A stretch of DNA of 10,155 nt from an uncultured Eubacteriales bacterium (GCA_900553295.1 USCR01000091.1:1-10155); one strand, 5' to 3'. Positions 1 through 8,650 are shown, numbered from the stretch's first letter. The notes: generated by a model from the letters alone, not told the origin. Translations and numbers: made by a program.

Positions 1-763
1 CCAGGGTTTCCCGGACGCGGCCCTCCAGCTCCTTGAGTTCCGGGGGCAGGGGACGGGCGTTTTTCACCTTGTGGGCCGCCTGGCCGTGGCTCTCTGCCTC
101 CCGGCGCAGGGCAGCCAGCTGCTCCAGCTGGCGCACGCTGTATCCCTTGGCCAGGGTTTCCCGGGCCAGGGCAATCTTGTCCTCCTCCCGGTCCAGGCCC
201 GCCAGCACCCGGGCATGGCCCGCGCTGAGCTGGCCCTCCCGGACCATTTGCGCCACTTCCTTGGGCAGGGTGAGCAGGCGCAGCAGGTTGGCAATGACCG
301 GACGGCTCTTGCTGAGCCGGGCGGCCACGGTCTCCTGGGTATAGCCGCACTGCTGCATCAGGGCGCGGATGGCCGCGGCCTCTTCCATGGGGTTCAGGTC
401 CTCCCGCTGGAGGTTCTCAATGAGGCTGACCTCCATCTGCCGGATCATGTCCATGTCCCGCACGATACAGGGCACCGTAGCCAGGCCCGCCTGCCGGGCG
501 GCCCGCCAGCGCCGTTCCCCCGCCACAATGCGGTAGCGCCCGCCGGGCTGCTCCACCACCAGCAGGGGCTGGAGAATGCCCTGCTCCTTCACGCTGGCGG
601 ACAGCTGGGTCATGGCCTCCTCCGGGAAGCTACGGCGGGGCTGCTCCGTATTGGGATCAATATCTCCCACGGGAATTTCCTGCACCACATTGGGCAGCAG
701 CTCGTCCGCCTCGGGGAGCAGCGCGTCCAGTCCCCGGCCCAGCCCCTTTTTCTTTGCGGCCAC
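1..763 (-). CDS. parB: Chromosome partitioning protein ParB (Spo0J), C-terminus cut off by the window edge
   Basis: This protein binds parS sites near the origin, spreads or slides as a CTP-dependent clamp, loads SMC condensin and stimulates the ParA ATPase. The window holds 254 codons. The N-terminus has the ParA-contacting KKKGLGRGLDALLP (residues 4-17). The CTP-binding box GERRWRA is at 82-88 and ENLQREDLNP at 116-125. A helix-turn-helix lies at about 141-163 (YTQETVAARLSKSRPVIANL). The C-terminal dimerisation domain lies beyond base 1. I chose the GTG start at 761-763 because it gives the family's short N-terminus and has AAGGAG 11 bases upstream. The ATG overlapping the parA stop is in another frame and stops after 16 codons. 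The gene lies 66 bases after parA and is probably co-transcribed with it. Noc is a ParB paralogue, but the adjacent parA argues for ParB. No parS palindrome was seen in the window. Confidence 0.95.
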   Translation of the reverse strand, partial: MAAKKKGLGRGLDALLPEADELLPNVVQEIPVGDIDPNTEQPRRSFPEEAMTQLSASVKEQGILQPLLVVEQPGGRYRIVAGERRWRAARQAGLATVPCIVRDMDMIRQMEVSLIENLQREDLNPMEEAAAIRALMQQCGYTQETVAARLSKSRPVIANLLRLLTLPKEVAQMVREGQLSAGHARVLAGLDREEDKIALARETLAKGYSVRQLEQLAALRREAESHGQAAHKVKNARPLPPELKELEGRVRETL

Positions 764-774
764 CTGTACCTCAA

Positions 775-780
775 CTCCTT
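775..780 (-). promoter_or_regulatory. Ribosome binding site of parB
   Basis: AAGGAG on the minus strand lies 11 bases before the GTG codon at 761-763. It supports that start over an in-frame TTG at 803-805 and over the out-of-frame ATG that overlaps the parA stop codon. The spacing is slightly long. Confidence 0.55.
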
Positions 781-829
781 CAGCCAGGTCCGCCGGGGGA
801 CGCAACCCGGTCCCTGCCGTCCTGACGCA

Positions 830-1591
830 TTATTTTCCGTTGCGCGCCAGCACTTCCCGCGCCAGCGACCGGTAGGCCTCCGCGCCCGTGGAGCGGGGGT
901 CGTATAGATGAATGGGTTCCCCGTGGCTGGGGGCCTCCCCCAGGCGCACATTGCGGGGAATGGTGGTGGCAAAGACCTTCTTGCGGAAGTGCTTTTTCAC
1001 CTCGTCCACCACCTGCAGCCCCAGGTTGGTGCGGCCGTCCAGCATGGTCAGCAGCACGCCCTCCAGGTCCAGGGCCGGGTTCAGGGTACGCTTCACCCGG
1101 TTGATGGTGTTCATCAGGCTGGTAACGCCCTCCAGGGCGTAATATTCGCACTGAATGGGAATCAGCACCCGGTCCGCCGCCGCCAGGGCGTTCAGGGTCA
1201 GGAGGCTCAAGGAAGGCGGGCAGTCGATAAAAATAAAGTCATATCCCGCCTTTACCTGCCCCAGGACTTCCTTGAGGCGGAACTCCCGCCGCTCGGCCTC
1301 CACCAGCTCCAGCTCCGCCCCGGCCAGGCGGATGTCCGCCCCCACCAGGGTCAGGCCCCGCACCGCCGTATCCTGCATGCAGGCCCGGAGGGGCTCCCGG
1401 CCCAGCAGCGCCTCGTAAATGCTCTTGTCCCCGGCCTTCCTGCCCAGGCCGCTGGTGGTATTGCCCTGGGGGTCCAGGTCCACCACCAGCACCCGCTGGC
1501 CCATATCTGCCAGAATGGCCGTGAGGTTCACCGCCGTGGTGGTTTTGCCCACGCCGCCCTTCTGGTTGGTAATCGCAATCGTTTTGACCAT
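830..1591 (-). CDS. parA: Chromosome partitioning ATPase ParA (Soj)
   Basis: This is a 253-residue ParA/MinD-type ATPase. It binds DNA as an ATP dimer and works with ParB to move origins apart; in Bacillus, Soj also modulates DnaA and sporulation. The deviant Walker A KGGVGKTT is at residues 11-18, with the signature lysine Lys11. Walker A-prime VVDLDPQGN is at 36-44 and Walker B FIFIDCPPS at 119-127. The C-terminal IPRNVRLGEAPSHG region and YDPRSTGAEAY are typical of chromosomal Soj proteins. Length is normal for the family. The reading frame is open for 29 more codons upstream, but the ATG at 1589-1591 gives the standard MVKTIAITNQKGG start and follows GAAAGG by about 9 bases. It is first in an operon with parB, and its promoter is visible at 1641-1669. 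Confidence 0.96.
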   Translation of the reverse strand: MVKTIAITNQKGGVGKTTTAVNLTAILADMGQRVLVVDLDPQGNTTSGLGRKAGDKSIYEALLGREPLRACMQDTAVRGLTLVGADIRLAGAELELVEAERREFRLKEVLGQVKAGYDFIFIDCPPSLSLLTLNALAAADRVLIPIQCEYYALEGVTSLMNTINRVKRTLNPALDLEGVLLTMLDGRTNLGLQVVDEVKKHFRKKVFATTIPRNVRLGEAPSHGEPIHLYDPRSTGAEAYRSLAREVLARNGK

Positions 1592-1640
1592 GCGCAGCCG
1601 CCTTTCCCGTCCTGCCTGCGTACGCTTTGAAATCCCTTCT

Positions 1641-1669
1641 ATTCTAACAGCTTTTGACACAGTTGTAAA
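1641..1669 (-). promoter_or_regulatory. Sigma-A-type promoter of parA-parB
   Basis: Reading the minus strand, -35 TTTACA (1664-1669) is followed by exactly 17 bases and -10 TAGAAT (1641-1646). Each box matches the consensus (TTGACA, TATAAT) at five of six positions. Transcription should begin near 1634, leaving a leader of roughly 43 bases before the parA ATG. The -35 box lies only 15 bases from the -35 box of the divergent promoter at 1685-1713. Confidence 0.75.
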
Positions 1670-1684
1670 GACTGGCACGGGGCC

Positions 1685-1713
1685 TTGCCGGGGTGGCGGG
1701 GATGTGGTATACT
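1685..1713 (+). promoter_or_regulatory. Sigma-A-type promoter with extended -10, for the exported-protein gene
   Basis: -35 TTGCCG (1685-1690), a 17-base spacer and -10 TATACT (1708-1713). The -10 is preceded by TGG, which fits the TGn extended -10 pattern. Start of transcription is expected near 1720, about 45 bases before the ATG at 1765. It is arranged back-to-back with the parA promoter. Confidence 0.7.
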
Positions 1714-1764
1714 GCGGATAGAACGATCCTGGCGATTGGGTGCGTTTACCGGAAAGGGGCTTTT

Positions 1765-2385
1765 ATGCGCAGACTGCTTTTGCTTGTGTTGACACTTTCC
1801 CTGCTGCTTCCTTTGCCTGCAATGGGGGAGGAAGGCGGGTTTGACCTGTCCATTCTGGAGGCCAGGGAGGATATTTATTCCTTCCAGGACAATGGCATGG
1901 TGGACACGGTGTACCGGTTTTCCGATCAGCCCTTCTTCTGCCAGGTGGAGGGCAGCGAAGTGGAGACCGTGGCCTTTCTGGACTTTGAGTCCCTGGCTCT
2001 GGAGGGCTGCGTGGTGCCGCGGCTTTCCCTGTCCACTACCAGCTTTGACCCGCTATATGCCGATACGCTGCTGCTTACCGTGGGCAACACCTGCTGGCGC
2101 CTGAGCGTTAACGGCGCATTTTCCGAGTATGACGGCGTGTATTATGAGGATTTCGGCTTCTGCTTCTCCACGGACAGCCTGGCCTTGCTGCAGGCCATGG
2201 CACGAAGCAGGGAAGAGAGCTTTGCCTTTACCCTGCTCAGCGGGGAGGAGGAGCTGCTGTCCGGGCAGATGCCCTTGCCTGCGGAAGCTGCCGGGAAGGT
2301 GTATGACCTCTTTCAGGAGTGCGGCGGGGAGGATCAGCCTCTGGAGGCAGTGGCGGAACGCTGGCCCTTTGAAAAGGAAAAGTAA
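1765..2385 (+). CDS. Predicted exported protein of unknown function
   Basis: I do not recognise this 206-residue protein. It starts with a clear signal peptide: basic MRR, a leucine-rich core (LLLLVLTLSLLLPLP), then AMG before EEGG as a likely signal peptidase I site. There is no lipobox cysteine, so it is probably secreted or wall-associated and not a lipoprotein. The mature part is acidic, with many aromatic residues and five cysteines (in FFCQV, EGCVV, NTCWR, GFCFS, QECGG). The pattern suggests a beta-rich fold, and the C-terminus is charged (WPFEKEK). No further transmembrane segment is visible. I chose the ATG at 1765 because GGAAAGGGG ends six bases upstream and the signal peptide begins there; the frame is open upstream to a GTG at 1693. 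It is a single-gene unit with its own promoter and terminator, divergent from parA. No function can be assigned. Confidence 0.8.
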   Translation: MRRLLLLVLTLSLLLPLPAMGEEGGFDLSILEAREDIYSFQDNGMVDTVYRFSDQPFFCQVEGSEVETVAFLDFESLALEGCVVPRLSLSTTSFDPLYADTLLLTVGNTCWRLSVNGAFSEYDGVYYEDFGFCFSTDSLALLQAMARSREESFAFTLLSGEEELLSGQMPLPAEAAGKVYDLFQECGGEDQPLEAVAERWPFEKEK

Positions 2386-2408
2386 TGGCATCAAGTGGGA
2401 GGGATTTG

Positions 2409-2447
2409 CCCGCTCTTCTGGATGGGAAGAGCGGGTTTGCTCTTTTT
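2409..2447 (+). terminator. Intrinsic terminator of the exported-protein gene
   Basis: A perfect 10-bp stem, CCCGCTCTTC (2409-2418) with GAAGAGCGGG (2426-2435), closes a 7-base loop. It is followed at once by TTTGCTCTTTTT. It begins 23 bases after the stop codon and should separate the exported-protein gene from the remB-gyrB-gyrA unit. Confidence 0.85.
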
Positions 2448-2485
2448 GGATATTGATACAGGGGAAGGGGATTCCCTTGCCCTTT

Positions 2486-2507
2486 CACAAGAAAGCTGTT
2501 TCTTGTG
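2486..2507. repeat. Perfect 9-bp inverted repeat with GCTG loop
   Basis: CACAAGAAA (2486-2494) and TTTCTTGTG (2499-2507) are perfect reverse complements around a 4-base loop. No T-run follows, so it is not a standard terminator. It could be an RNA hairpin in the repeat-like stretch or a protein-binding palindrome. It is not a parS site. Confidence 0.5.
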
Positions 2508-2544
2508 CGAGGTTTCGCCCGCCTGTGGGCGGACGAGGTACGCT

Positions 2545-2606
2545 GCAAAGGCGTTTTTTTGTAAAAATCCCGCGCCGGAGCCCAAACCGCCCTTTGCATG
2601 TTTTTT
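2545..2606 (+). terminator. Possible second terminator-like fold
   Basis: GCAAAGGCG (2545-2553) pairs with CGCCCTTTGC (2588-2597) if one C is bulged. The enclosed segment has its own TTTTT-GT-AAAAA hairpin (2556-2567). A run of six T follows at 2601-2606, three bases after the stem. The long enclosed loop makes it weaker than the terminator at 2409-2447. It may be a backup terminator or simply part of the folded element. Confidence 0.3.
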
Positions 2607-2684
2607 CCGGTAAATTTTCTGCCAGTTCAGTAAAATCATTCCTTCTTCTCCCGTGCCTCAATGTCGTTGAATTTTGAAAAACCC

Positions 2685-2713
2685 TTTTCTTTTCCCCCCA
2701 AATGCTGTATAAT
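2685..2713 (+). promoter_or_regulatory. Promoter of remB-gyrB-gyrA
   Basis: A perfect -10 box TATAAT lies at 2708-2713. The best-placed -35, at 17 bases' spacing, is TTTTCT (2685-2690), a poor match to TTGACA. A better TTGAAA at 2674-2679 is too far away (28 bases). Transcription should start near 2720, giving a leader of about 78 bases before remB. No other good promoter is seen before gyrB or gyrA, so this is probably the main one for the gyrase genes. Confidence 0.6.
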
Positions 2714-2743
2714 AGATGAGTATTTGGAGGGATATGCATCCAG

Positions 2744-2766
2744 GGGCGCAAACGGAATTTGCGCCC
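2744..2766 (+). promoter_or_regulatory. Strong hairpin in the 5' leader of remB-gyrB-gyrA
   Basis: GGGCGCAAA (2744-2752) and TTTGCGCCC (2758-2766) form a perfect 9-bp stem around CGGAA, extendable by one G-T pair. It begins about 24 bases after the predicted transcription start and ends 15 bases before the GGAGGTG ribosome binding site of remB. TTTCC follows the stem, so it is at most a weak terminator. It could stabilise the mRNA or act in attenuation; neither is shown by sequence alone. Confidence 0.5.
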
Positions 2767-2797
2767 TTTCCGCGCCAATATGGAGGTGACGCCCGAT

Positions 2798-5081
<2,284 letters not shown>

Positions 5082-5097
5082 GGGCCGTGCGCGGGGA

Positions 5098-5187
5098 ATG
5101 CGCCAGCGGCGCCCTGGGGGGCCCGCGGACGCTCACTCCGCTATGCCCGCTGTGAGCCCACTATGGAAGATGGAGCATGAAACATGA
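5098..5187 (+). CDS. Possible 29-residue leader ORF overlapping the gyrA start
   Basis: In the 102-base gap between gyrB and gyrA, an ATG at 5098 opens a frame of 29 codons. Its TGA stop (5185-5187) overlaps the gyrA ATG as ATGA, the classic arrangement for translational coupling. The peptide (start [14 protein letters not shown], end WKMEHET) resembles nothing I know. The only candidate ribosome binding site is GGGG with about two bases' spacing, which is poor. The gap also holds GCGCC-AGC-GGCGC (5100-5112) and a GCTCAC/GTGAGC inverted repeat (5131-5136 with 5152-5157). The ORF may well be chance. Confidence 0.18.
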   Translation: MRQRRPGGPADAHSAMPAVSPLWKMEHET

Positions 5188-7733
5188 TTGAAGATAAGCT
5201 GATACCGGTCAACCTGGAACAGGAGATGAAGCGCTCCTTCATCTCCTACGCCATGGCGGTTATCGTGGACCGCGCCCTGCCGGACGTGCGGGACGGCTTG
5301 AAGCCCGTGCACCGGCGCATCCTCTACGACATGAACGAGTTGGGCATGACCCCCGACAAGCCCTACCGCAAGAGCGCCCGTCTGGTGGGCGACGTGCTGG
5401 GTAAATTCCACCCCCACGGGGATTCCTCCGTGTACGACGCCATGGTTCGCCTGGCCCAGCCCTTCAACATCCGCTACATGCTGGTGGATGGCCAGGGCAA
5501 CTTCGGCTCCGTGGACGGTGACGGCGCCGCCGCCATGCGTTACACCGAGGCCCGCATGGCCAAGCTCACCCTCCACCTGCTGGACGACATCGAGAAGGAC
5601 ACGGTGGACTTCTACCCCAACTTCGATGAAACCCTCATGCAGCCCGCGGTGCTGCCCAGCCGCTTCCCCAACCTGCTGGTGAACGGCTCCAGCGGCATTG
5701 CCGTGGGCATGGCCACCAACATCCCGCCCCACAACCTGCGGGAGGTTATCGACGGCGTGGTGTGCATGATCGACAACCCGGAGTGCACCGTGGAGGACCT
5801 GATGGCCCACATCAAGGGCCCGGACTTCCCCACGGGGGGCATCATCCTGGGCCGCAGCGGCATCCGCTCGGCGTACATGACCGGGCGCGGGCGCATCCTG
5901 GTGCGGGCGCGCACGGAAATCGAGCCCATGAGCAACAGCCGCAGCCGCATTGTGGTTACGGAAATCCCCTACATGGTCAACAAGGCCAAGCTGGTGGAGA
6001 AGATTGCCGAGCTGTGCCACCAAAAGCAGCTGGAGGGCATCAGCGACATCCGCGACGAGAGCGACCGCAACGGCATGCGCATCGTCATCGAGCTGAAAAA
6101 GGACGTCTATCCCCAGGTGATTCTCAACTACCTGTACAAGCATACGCAGATGCAGGAGACCTTCGGGGCCAACATGCTGGCCCTGGTGGACGGCAAGCCC
6201 CGCATCCTGAACCTGCGGGAGATGATCTACTACTACCTGGAGCATCAAAAGGACGTGGTCACCCGGCGCACCCGCTTCGACCTGGACAAGGCGCAGGCCC
6301 GGGCGCACATCTTGGAGGGCCTGCTCAAGGCCCTGGACCACATCGACGAGATCGTGCAGATCATCCGCTCCAGCGAGAATCCCAACGCCGCCAAGACCGC
6401 CCTCATCGAGCGCTTCCAGTTCTCCGACAAGCAGGCCCAGGCCATCCTGGACATGCGCCTGGCCCGCCTCACCGGCCTGGAGCGGGAGAAGCTCATGGAG
6501 GAATACCAGCAGCTGGAAAAGACCATCGCCGAGCTTACCGCCATCCTGGCCGACGAGCGCCTGCTGATGAACGTCATCAAGACGGAGATCACCGCCATCC
6601 GGGACAAGTTTGCCGACGAGCGCCGCACGGAGCTGACCACCCTGGAAGGGGAAATCGACGTGGCCGACCTGATCCAGGAGGAGGACATGGTGGTCACCCT
6701 GACCCACGCGGGCTACGTGAAGCGCATCGCCAAGTCCACCTACCGGGCGCAGCACCGGGGCGGCAAGGGCATCATGGCCATGACCACCAAGGAGGAGGAC
6801 TACGCCGAGCGCATGGTGGTGGTCTCCACCCATGACGATTTGATGTTCTTCACCAACCTGGGCCGGGTCTACCAGATCAAGTGCTACCAGATTCCCGAGG
6901 CCGGGCGCGCGGCCCGGGGCACGGCCATGGTAAACATCCTGCAAATCTCCGGCGGGGAAAAGGTCACCAACATGATCCCCGTGCCCGCGGACACCACCGG
7001 GCTCTCCCTGGTGATGGCCACCCGGGGCGGCATGATTAAAAAGACCCCCATGTCCGAGTTCCAGAACCTGCGCAAGAATGGCCTCATCGCCATTGTCCTC
7101 AAGGAGGAGGACGAGCTGGTGAACGTGGCCCTCACCCGCGGAAACGACGAGATTCTCATGGGTACCCGCAACGGCATGTGCATCCGCTTCAGCGAGGAGC
7201 ATATCCGCACCTGCGGCCGGGTGAGCATGGGCGTGAAGGCCATCCGCCTGGAGGAGGGCGACTACGTCATCGACATGGCCCGCATTGAGGAGGGCGCCGA
7301 GGTGCTGGTCATCACTGCCAAGGGCTACGGCAAGCGTACCCCCTGCAGCGAGTACCGGGAGCAGGCCCGCAACGGCAAGGGCATCCGCGCCATGATGGTC
7401 ACCGACAAGACCGGACCCCTGGCCGCCCAGCTGCTGGTGCAGCCCGAGGAGGACATCCTGCTCATCACCGGGGACGGCACCATCATCCGCGCACGGGTGT
7501 CGGACATCCGCCTCTCCGGCCGGAACACCCAGGGCGTGCGCATCATGCGCATTGCCGAGGGCAGCGAAGTGGTGGCCGTGGCCCGCTCCGAGGCCGAGGA
7601 GGACGATCTCCCCGAGGAGAGCGACGCCAGCGTGAGCGACGCCCCGCAGGCGGAGGAAGCCCCCGCCGATGCCGCCTCCGACCTGGACATGGACATCCCC
7701 GAAACCACCGACACCCCCGAGGACGATCTGTAA
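5184..7733 (+). CDS. gyrA: DNA gyrase subunit A
   Basis: This is the DNA breakage-reunion and wrapping subunit of gyrase. It has 849 residues. The catalytic tyrosine is Tyr120 in AAAMRYTE. The quinolone-resistance region reads [10 protein letters not shown], with Ser81 and Asp85 at the positions equivalent to E. coli Ser83 and Asp87, so it looks wild type and quinolone-sensitive. The C-terminal DNA-wrapping pinwheel carries a GyrA box QHRGGKG at 523-529, where E. coli has QRRGGKG; this favours GyrA over ParC. Residues 802-849 form a low-complexity acidic tail of Glu, Asp, Ala, Ser and Pro. The start follows GGAG by 9 bases and lies 102 bases after gyrB in the same transcription unit. No terminator follows it, so read-through into the next gene is likely. 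Confidence 0.98.
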   Translation: MIEDKLIPVNLEQEMKRSFISYAMAVIVDRALPDVRDGLKPVHRRILYDMNELGMTPDKPYRKSARLVGDVLGKFHPHGDSSVYDAMVRLAQPFNIRYMLVDGQGNFGSVDGDGAAAMRYTEARMAKLTLHLLDDIEKDTVDFYPNFDETLMQPAVLPSRFPNLLVNGSSGIAVGMATNIPPHNLREVIDGVVCMIDNPECTVEDLMAHIKGPDFPTGGIILGRSGIRSAYMTGRGRILVRARTEIEPMSNSRSRIVVTEIPYMVNKAKLVEKIAELCHQKQLEGISDIRDESDRNGMRIVIELKKDVYPQVILNYLYKHTQMQETFGANMLALVDGKPRILNLREMIYYYLEHQKDVVTRRTRFDLDKAQARAHILEGLLKALDHIDEIVQIIRSSENPNAAKTALIERFQFSDKQAQAILDMRLARLTGLEREKLMEEYQQLEKTIAELTAILADERLLMNVIKTEITAIRDKFADERRTELTTLEGEIDVADLIQEEDMVVTLTHAGYVKRIAKSTYRAQHRGGKGIMAMTTKEEDYAERMVVVSTHDDLMFFTNLGRVYQIKCYQIPEAGRAARGTAMVNILQISGGEKVTNMIPVPADTTGLSLVMATRGGMIKKTPMSEFQNLRKNGLIAIVLKEEDELVNVALTRGNDEILMGTRNGMCIRFSEEHIRTCGRVSMGVKAIRLEEGDYVIDMARIEEGAEVLVITAKGYGKRTPCSEYREQARNGKGIRAMMVTDKTGPLAAQLLVQPEEDILLITGDGTIIRARVSDIRLSGRNTQGVRIMRIAEGSEVVAVARSEAEEDDLPEESDASVSDAPQAEEAPADAASDLDMDIPETTDTPEDDL

Positions 7734-7745
7734 GCCCGCCCCGGC

Positions 7746-7774
7746 GACTTTTCCAGCGCCCCATGGCATAAACT
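7746..7774 (+). promoter_or_regulatory. Candidate sigma-E (mother cell) promoter for the YlbJ-like gene
   Basis: CATAAACT (7767-7774) matches the Bacillus sigma-E -10 consensus CATACAMT at seven of eight positions. GACTTTT (7746-7752), 14 bases upstream, matches the -35 consensus KMATATT at five of seven. ylbJ is a sigma-E gene in B. subtilis, so the match fits its target. Transcription would begin near 7781-7783, just before the ribosome binding site. A short consensus match is not proof. Confidence 0.4.
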
Positions 7775-7788
7775 CTCCCGGAAGGGAG
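7775..7788 (+). promoter_or_regulatory. Small hairpin masking the ribosome binding site of the YlbJ-like gene
   Basis: CTCCC (7775-7779) pairs with GGGAG (7784-7788) around the GNRA-type loop GGAA. The 3' arm is the main part of the GGGAGG ribosome binding site, which sits 7 bases before the ATG at 7797. A transcript reading through from gyrA would contain both arms. One starting at the candidate sigma-E promoter would lack the 5' arm. Confidence 0.4.
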
Positions 7789-7796
7789 GCGCCGCC

Positions 7797-8642
7797 ATGA
7801 TGCGCTGGTTGATCCCCATGCTCTGCGCCGGAGCCATGCTGCTCCGGCCGGAGGTATCCCTGCAGGCCGCCGCGGACGCCTGCGCGCTCTTTGCCCGCAG
7901 CGTGCTCCCGGGGCTGTATCCGTACATGATTCTGCTGCTGGTGGCCCTGGACCGCCTGCCCGCCCAGGCCCCGTATCCCCTGCTGGTGGCCCTGGGCTGG
8001 GGGGCCGGTTCCCCCTGCGGCGCGAAGATCTGCGCCGCCCGGCAGGGCCGCATGGACCCCCGCGCCCTGCGCCGTCTCACCGTGTGCTGCGGCACCATGA
8101 GCCCCATGTTCCTCTACGGTACCCTGGGGCAATGGCTGCAAAGCCCCCGGGCGGGGCTGTGCATTCTGCTGGCGGTGCTGGCGGGGGGGCTGGCCGCTTC
8201 CGCGGCGCTGCCGGGGGGCGGGGAGTCCCGCCAGCCATCTTCTGCCTTTTCCCAAGCCGCGCCCATGTCCCTGGGAGCGGCGGTGGAAAAGGCCTCTATT
8301 ACGTTGCTGACCGTTTGCGGCTGCATGGTGCTGGGCAATGTGCTCAGCGCGCTGCTCCCGGCGCTGCTGCCCGGCTTGCCCCAGGGTGCGCGCCTGGGCA
8401 TCGCCTGCCTGGCGGAGGTTACCACCGGCAGCCGCGCCCTGGCCCTGCTTCCCCTGCCACTGGAGCTTCGGGTGGCGCTGCTCAGCGGGGAAACAGGCTT
8501 TGGGGCCTTGGCCATCCTGTTGCAAAACCGTGCCCTGGGGCCGCGGGGGTTGATGCCCCTTTGGGCGCAGCTGGGTTTTCAGCTGCTCCATGGGTTGCTC
8601 TCCGCGCTGGTGGGGTACGGGTTGGCATTGCTCTTATTGTAA
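7797..8642 (+). CDS. YlbJ-like integral membrane protein (nucleoside-recognition/gate-domain family)
   Basis: A 281-residue, very hydrophobic protein with about six to eight predicted membrane segments. It shows the pattern of the sporulation protein YlbJ and related gate-domain proteins: ARSVLPGLYPYMILLLV (33-49), GWGAGSPCGAK (67-77, the place of the family's GxPxGA motif), CCGTMSPMFLYGT (97-109), then a second-half gate segment EKASITLLTVCGCMVLGNVL (164-183) and LAEVTTGSRAL (from 205). In B. subtilis YlbJ is made in the mother cell and is needed for heat-resistant spores; the substrate is unknown. This copy is shorter than the roughly 400 residues of YlbJ, so it may be a related family member instead. 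The ATG at 7797 follows GGGAGG by 7 bases; another ATG is the next codon. It lies 63 bases after gyrA and 32 before the MATE gene. Confidence 0.7.
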   Translation: MMRWLIPMLCAGAMLLRPEVSLQAAADACALFARSVLPGLYPYMILLLVALDRLPAQAPYPLLVALGWGAGSPCGAKICAARQGRMDPRALRRLTVCCGTMSPMFLYGTLGQWLQSPRAGLCILLAVLAGGLAASAALPGGGESRQPSSAFSQAAPMSLGAAVEKASITLLTVCGCMVLGNVLSALLPALLPGLPQGARLGIACLAEVTTGSRALALLPLPLELRVALLSGETGFGALAILLQNRALGPRGLMPLWAQLGFQLLHGLLSALVGYGLALLLL

Positions 8643-8650
8643 GTACTTAC
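8639..8650. promoter_or_regulatory. Perfect 12-bp palindrome upstream of the MATE gene
   Basis: GTAAGTACTTAC is its own reverse complement. It covers the stop codon of the YlbJ-like gene and lies 24 bases before the MATE start. It could be an operator for a dimeric repressor, but no convincing promoter overlaps it and no regulator gene is nearby. Confidence 0.25.

Larger units (their letters stand above)
2450..2610. repeat. Gene-free, densely folded intergenic stretch, possible multi-copy element
   Basis: No credible gene lies here; short open frames run through it without ribosome binding sites. Several inverted repeats are packed together: an imperfect one at 2461-2482 (GGGGAAGGG against CCCTTGCCC), a perfect one at 2486-2507, CCGCC-TGTG-GGCGG at 2519-2532 flanked by two copies of CGAGGT (2508-2513 and 2534-2539), and GCAAAGGCG (2545-2553) against CGCCCTTTGC (2588-2597). 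Such packing resembles small repeated intergenic elements, but one copy cannot prove that. The rest of the gap up to the remB promoter (2611-2684) is AT-richer and shows nothing recognisable. Confidence 0.35.

Noticed and set aside
71..907. A plus-strand open frame of 278 codons opposite parB
   Set aside because: The minus strand here carries all the ParB motifs in one continuous frame; the plus-strand product is low in complexity and has no family resemblance.
1654..1682. A plus-strand promoter using the perfect TTGACA at 1654-1659
   Set aside because: The position 17 bases downstream reads ACGGGG, so there is no -10 box. The TTGACA lies within the spacer of the opposite parA promoter and is probably coincidental.
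2486..2507. A possible parS site for the nearby ParB
   Set aside because: The palindrome differs from the parS consensus (TGTTTCACGTGAAACA): it lacks the central CACGTG and has a 4-base gap between its arms.
2395..2613. A 72-codon plus-strand frame in the intergenic stretch
   Set aside because: It runs through the terminator and several hairpins and has no ribosome binding site or family resemblance; better explained as chance.
5133..8591. A minus-strand open frame of 1152 codons opposite gyrA and the YlbJ-like gene
   Set aside because: It is the antisense shadow of GC-rich coding sequence. The product is a low-complexity His/Gly/Val/Leu-rich string with no domain, while the opposite strand encodes an unmistakable GyrA.
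8622..8650. A promoter for the MATE gene using TTGGCA at 8622-8627
   Set aside because: At 16 or 17 bases' spacing the -10 would be TACTTA or ACTTAC, both poor matches to TATAAT.
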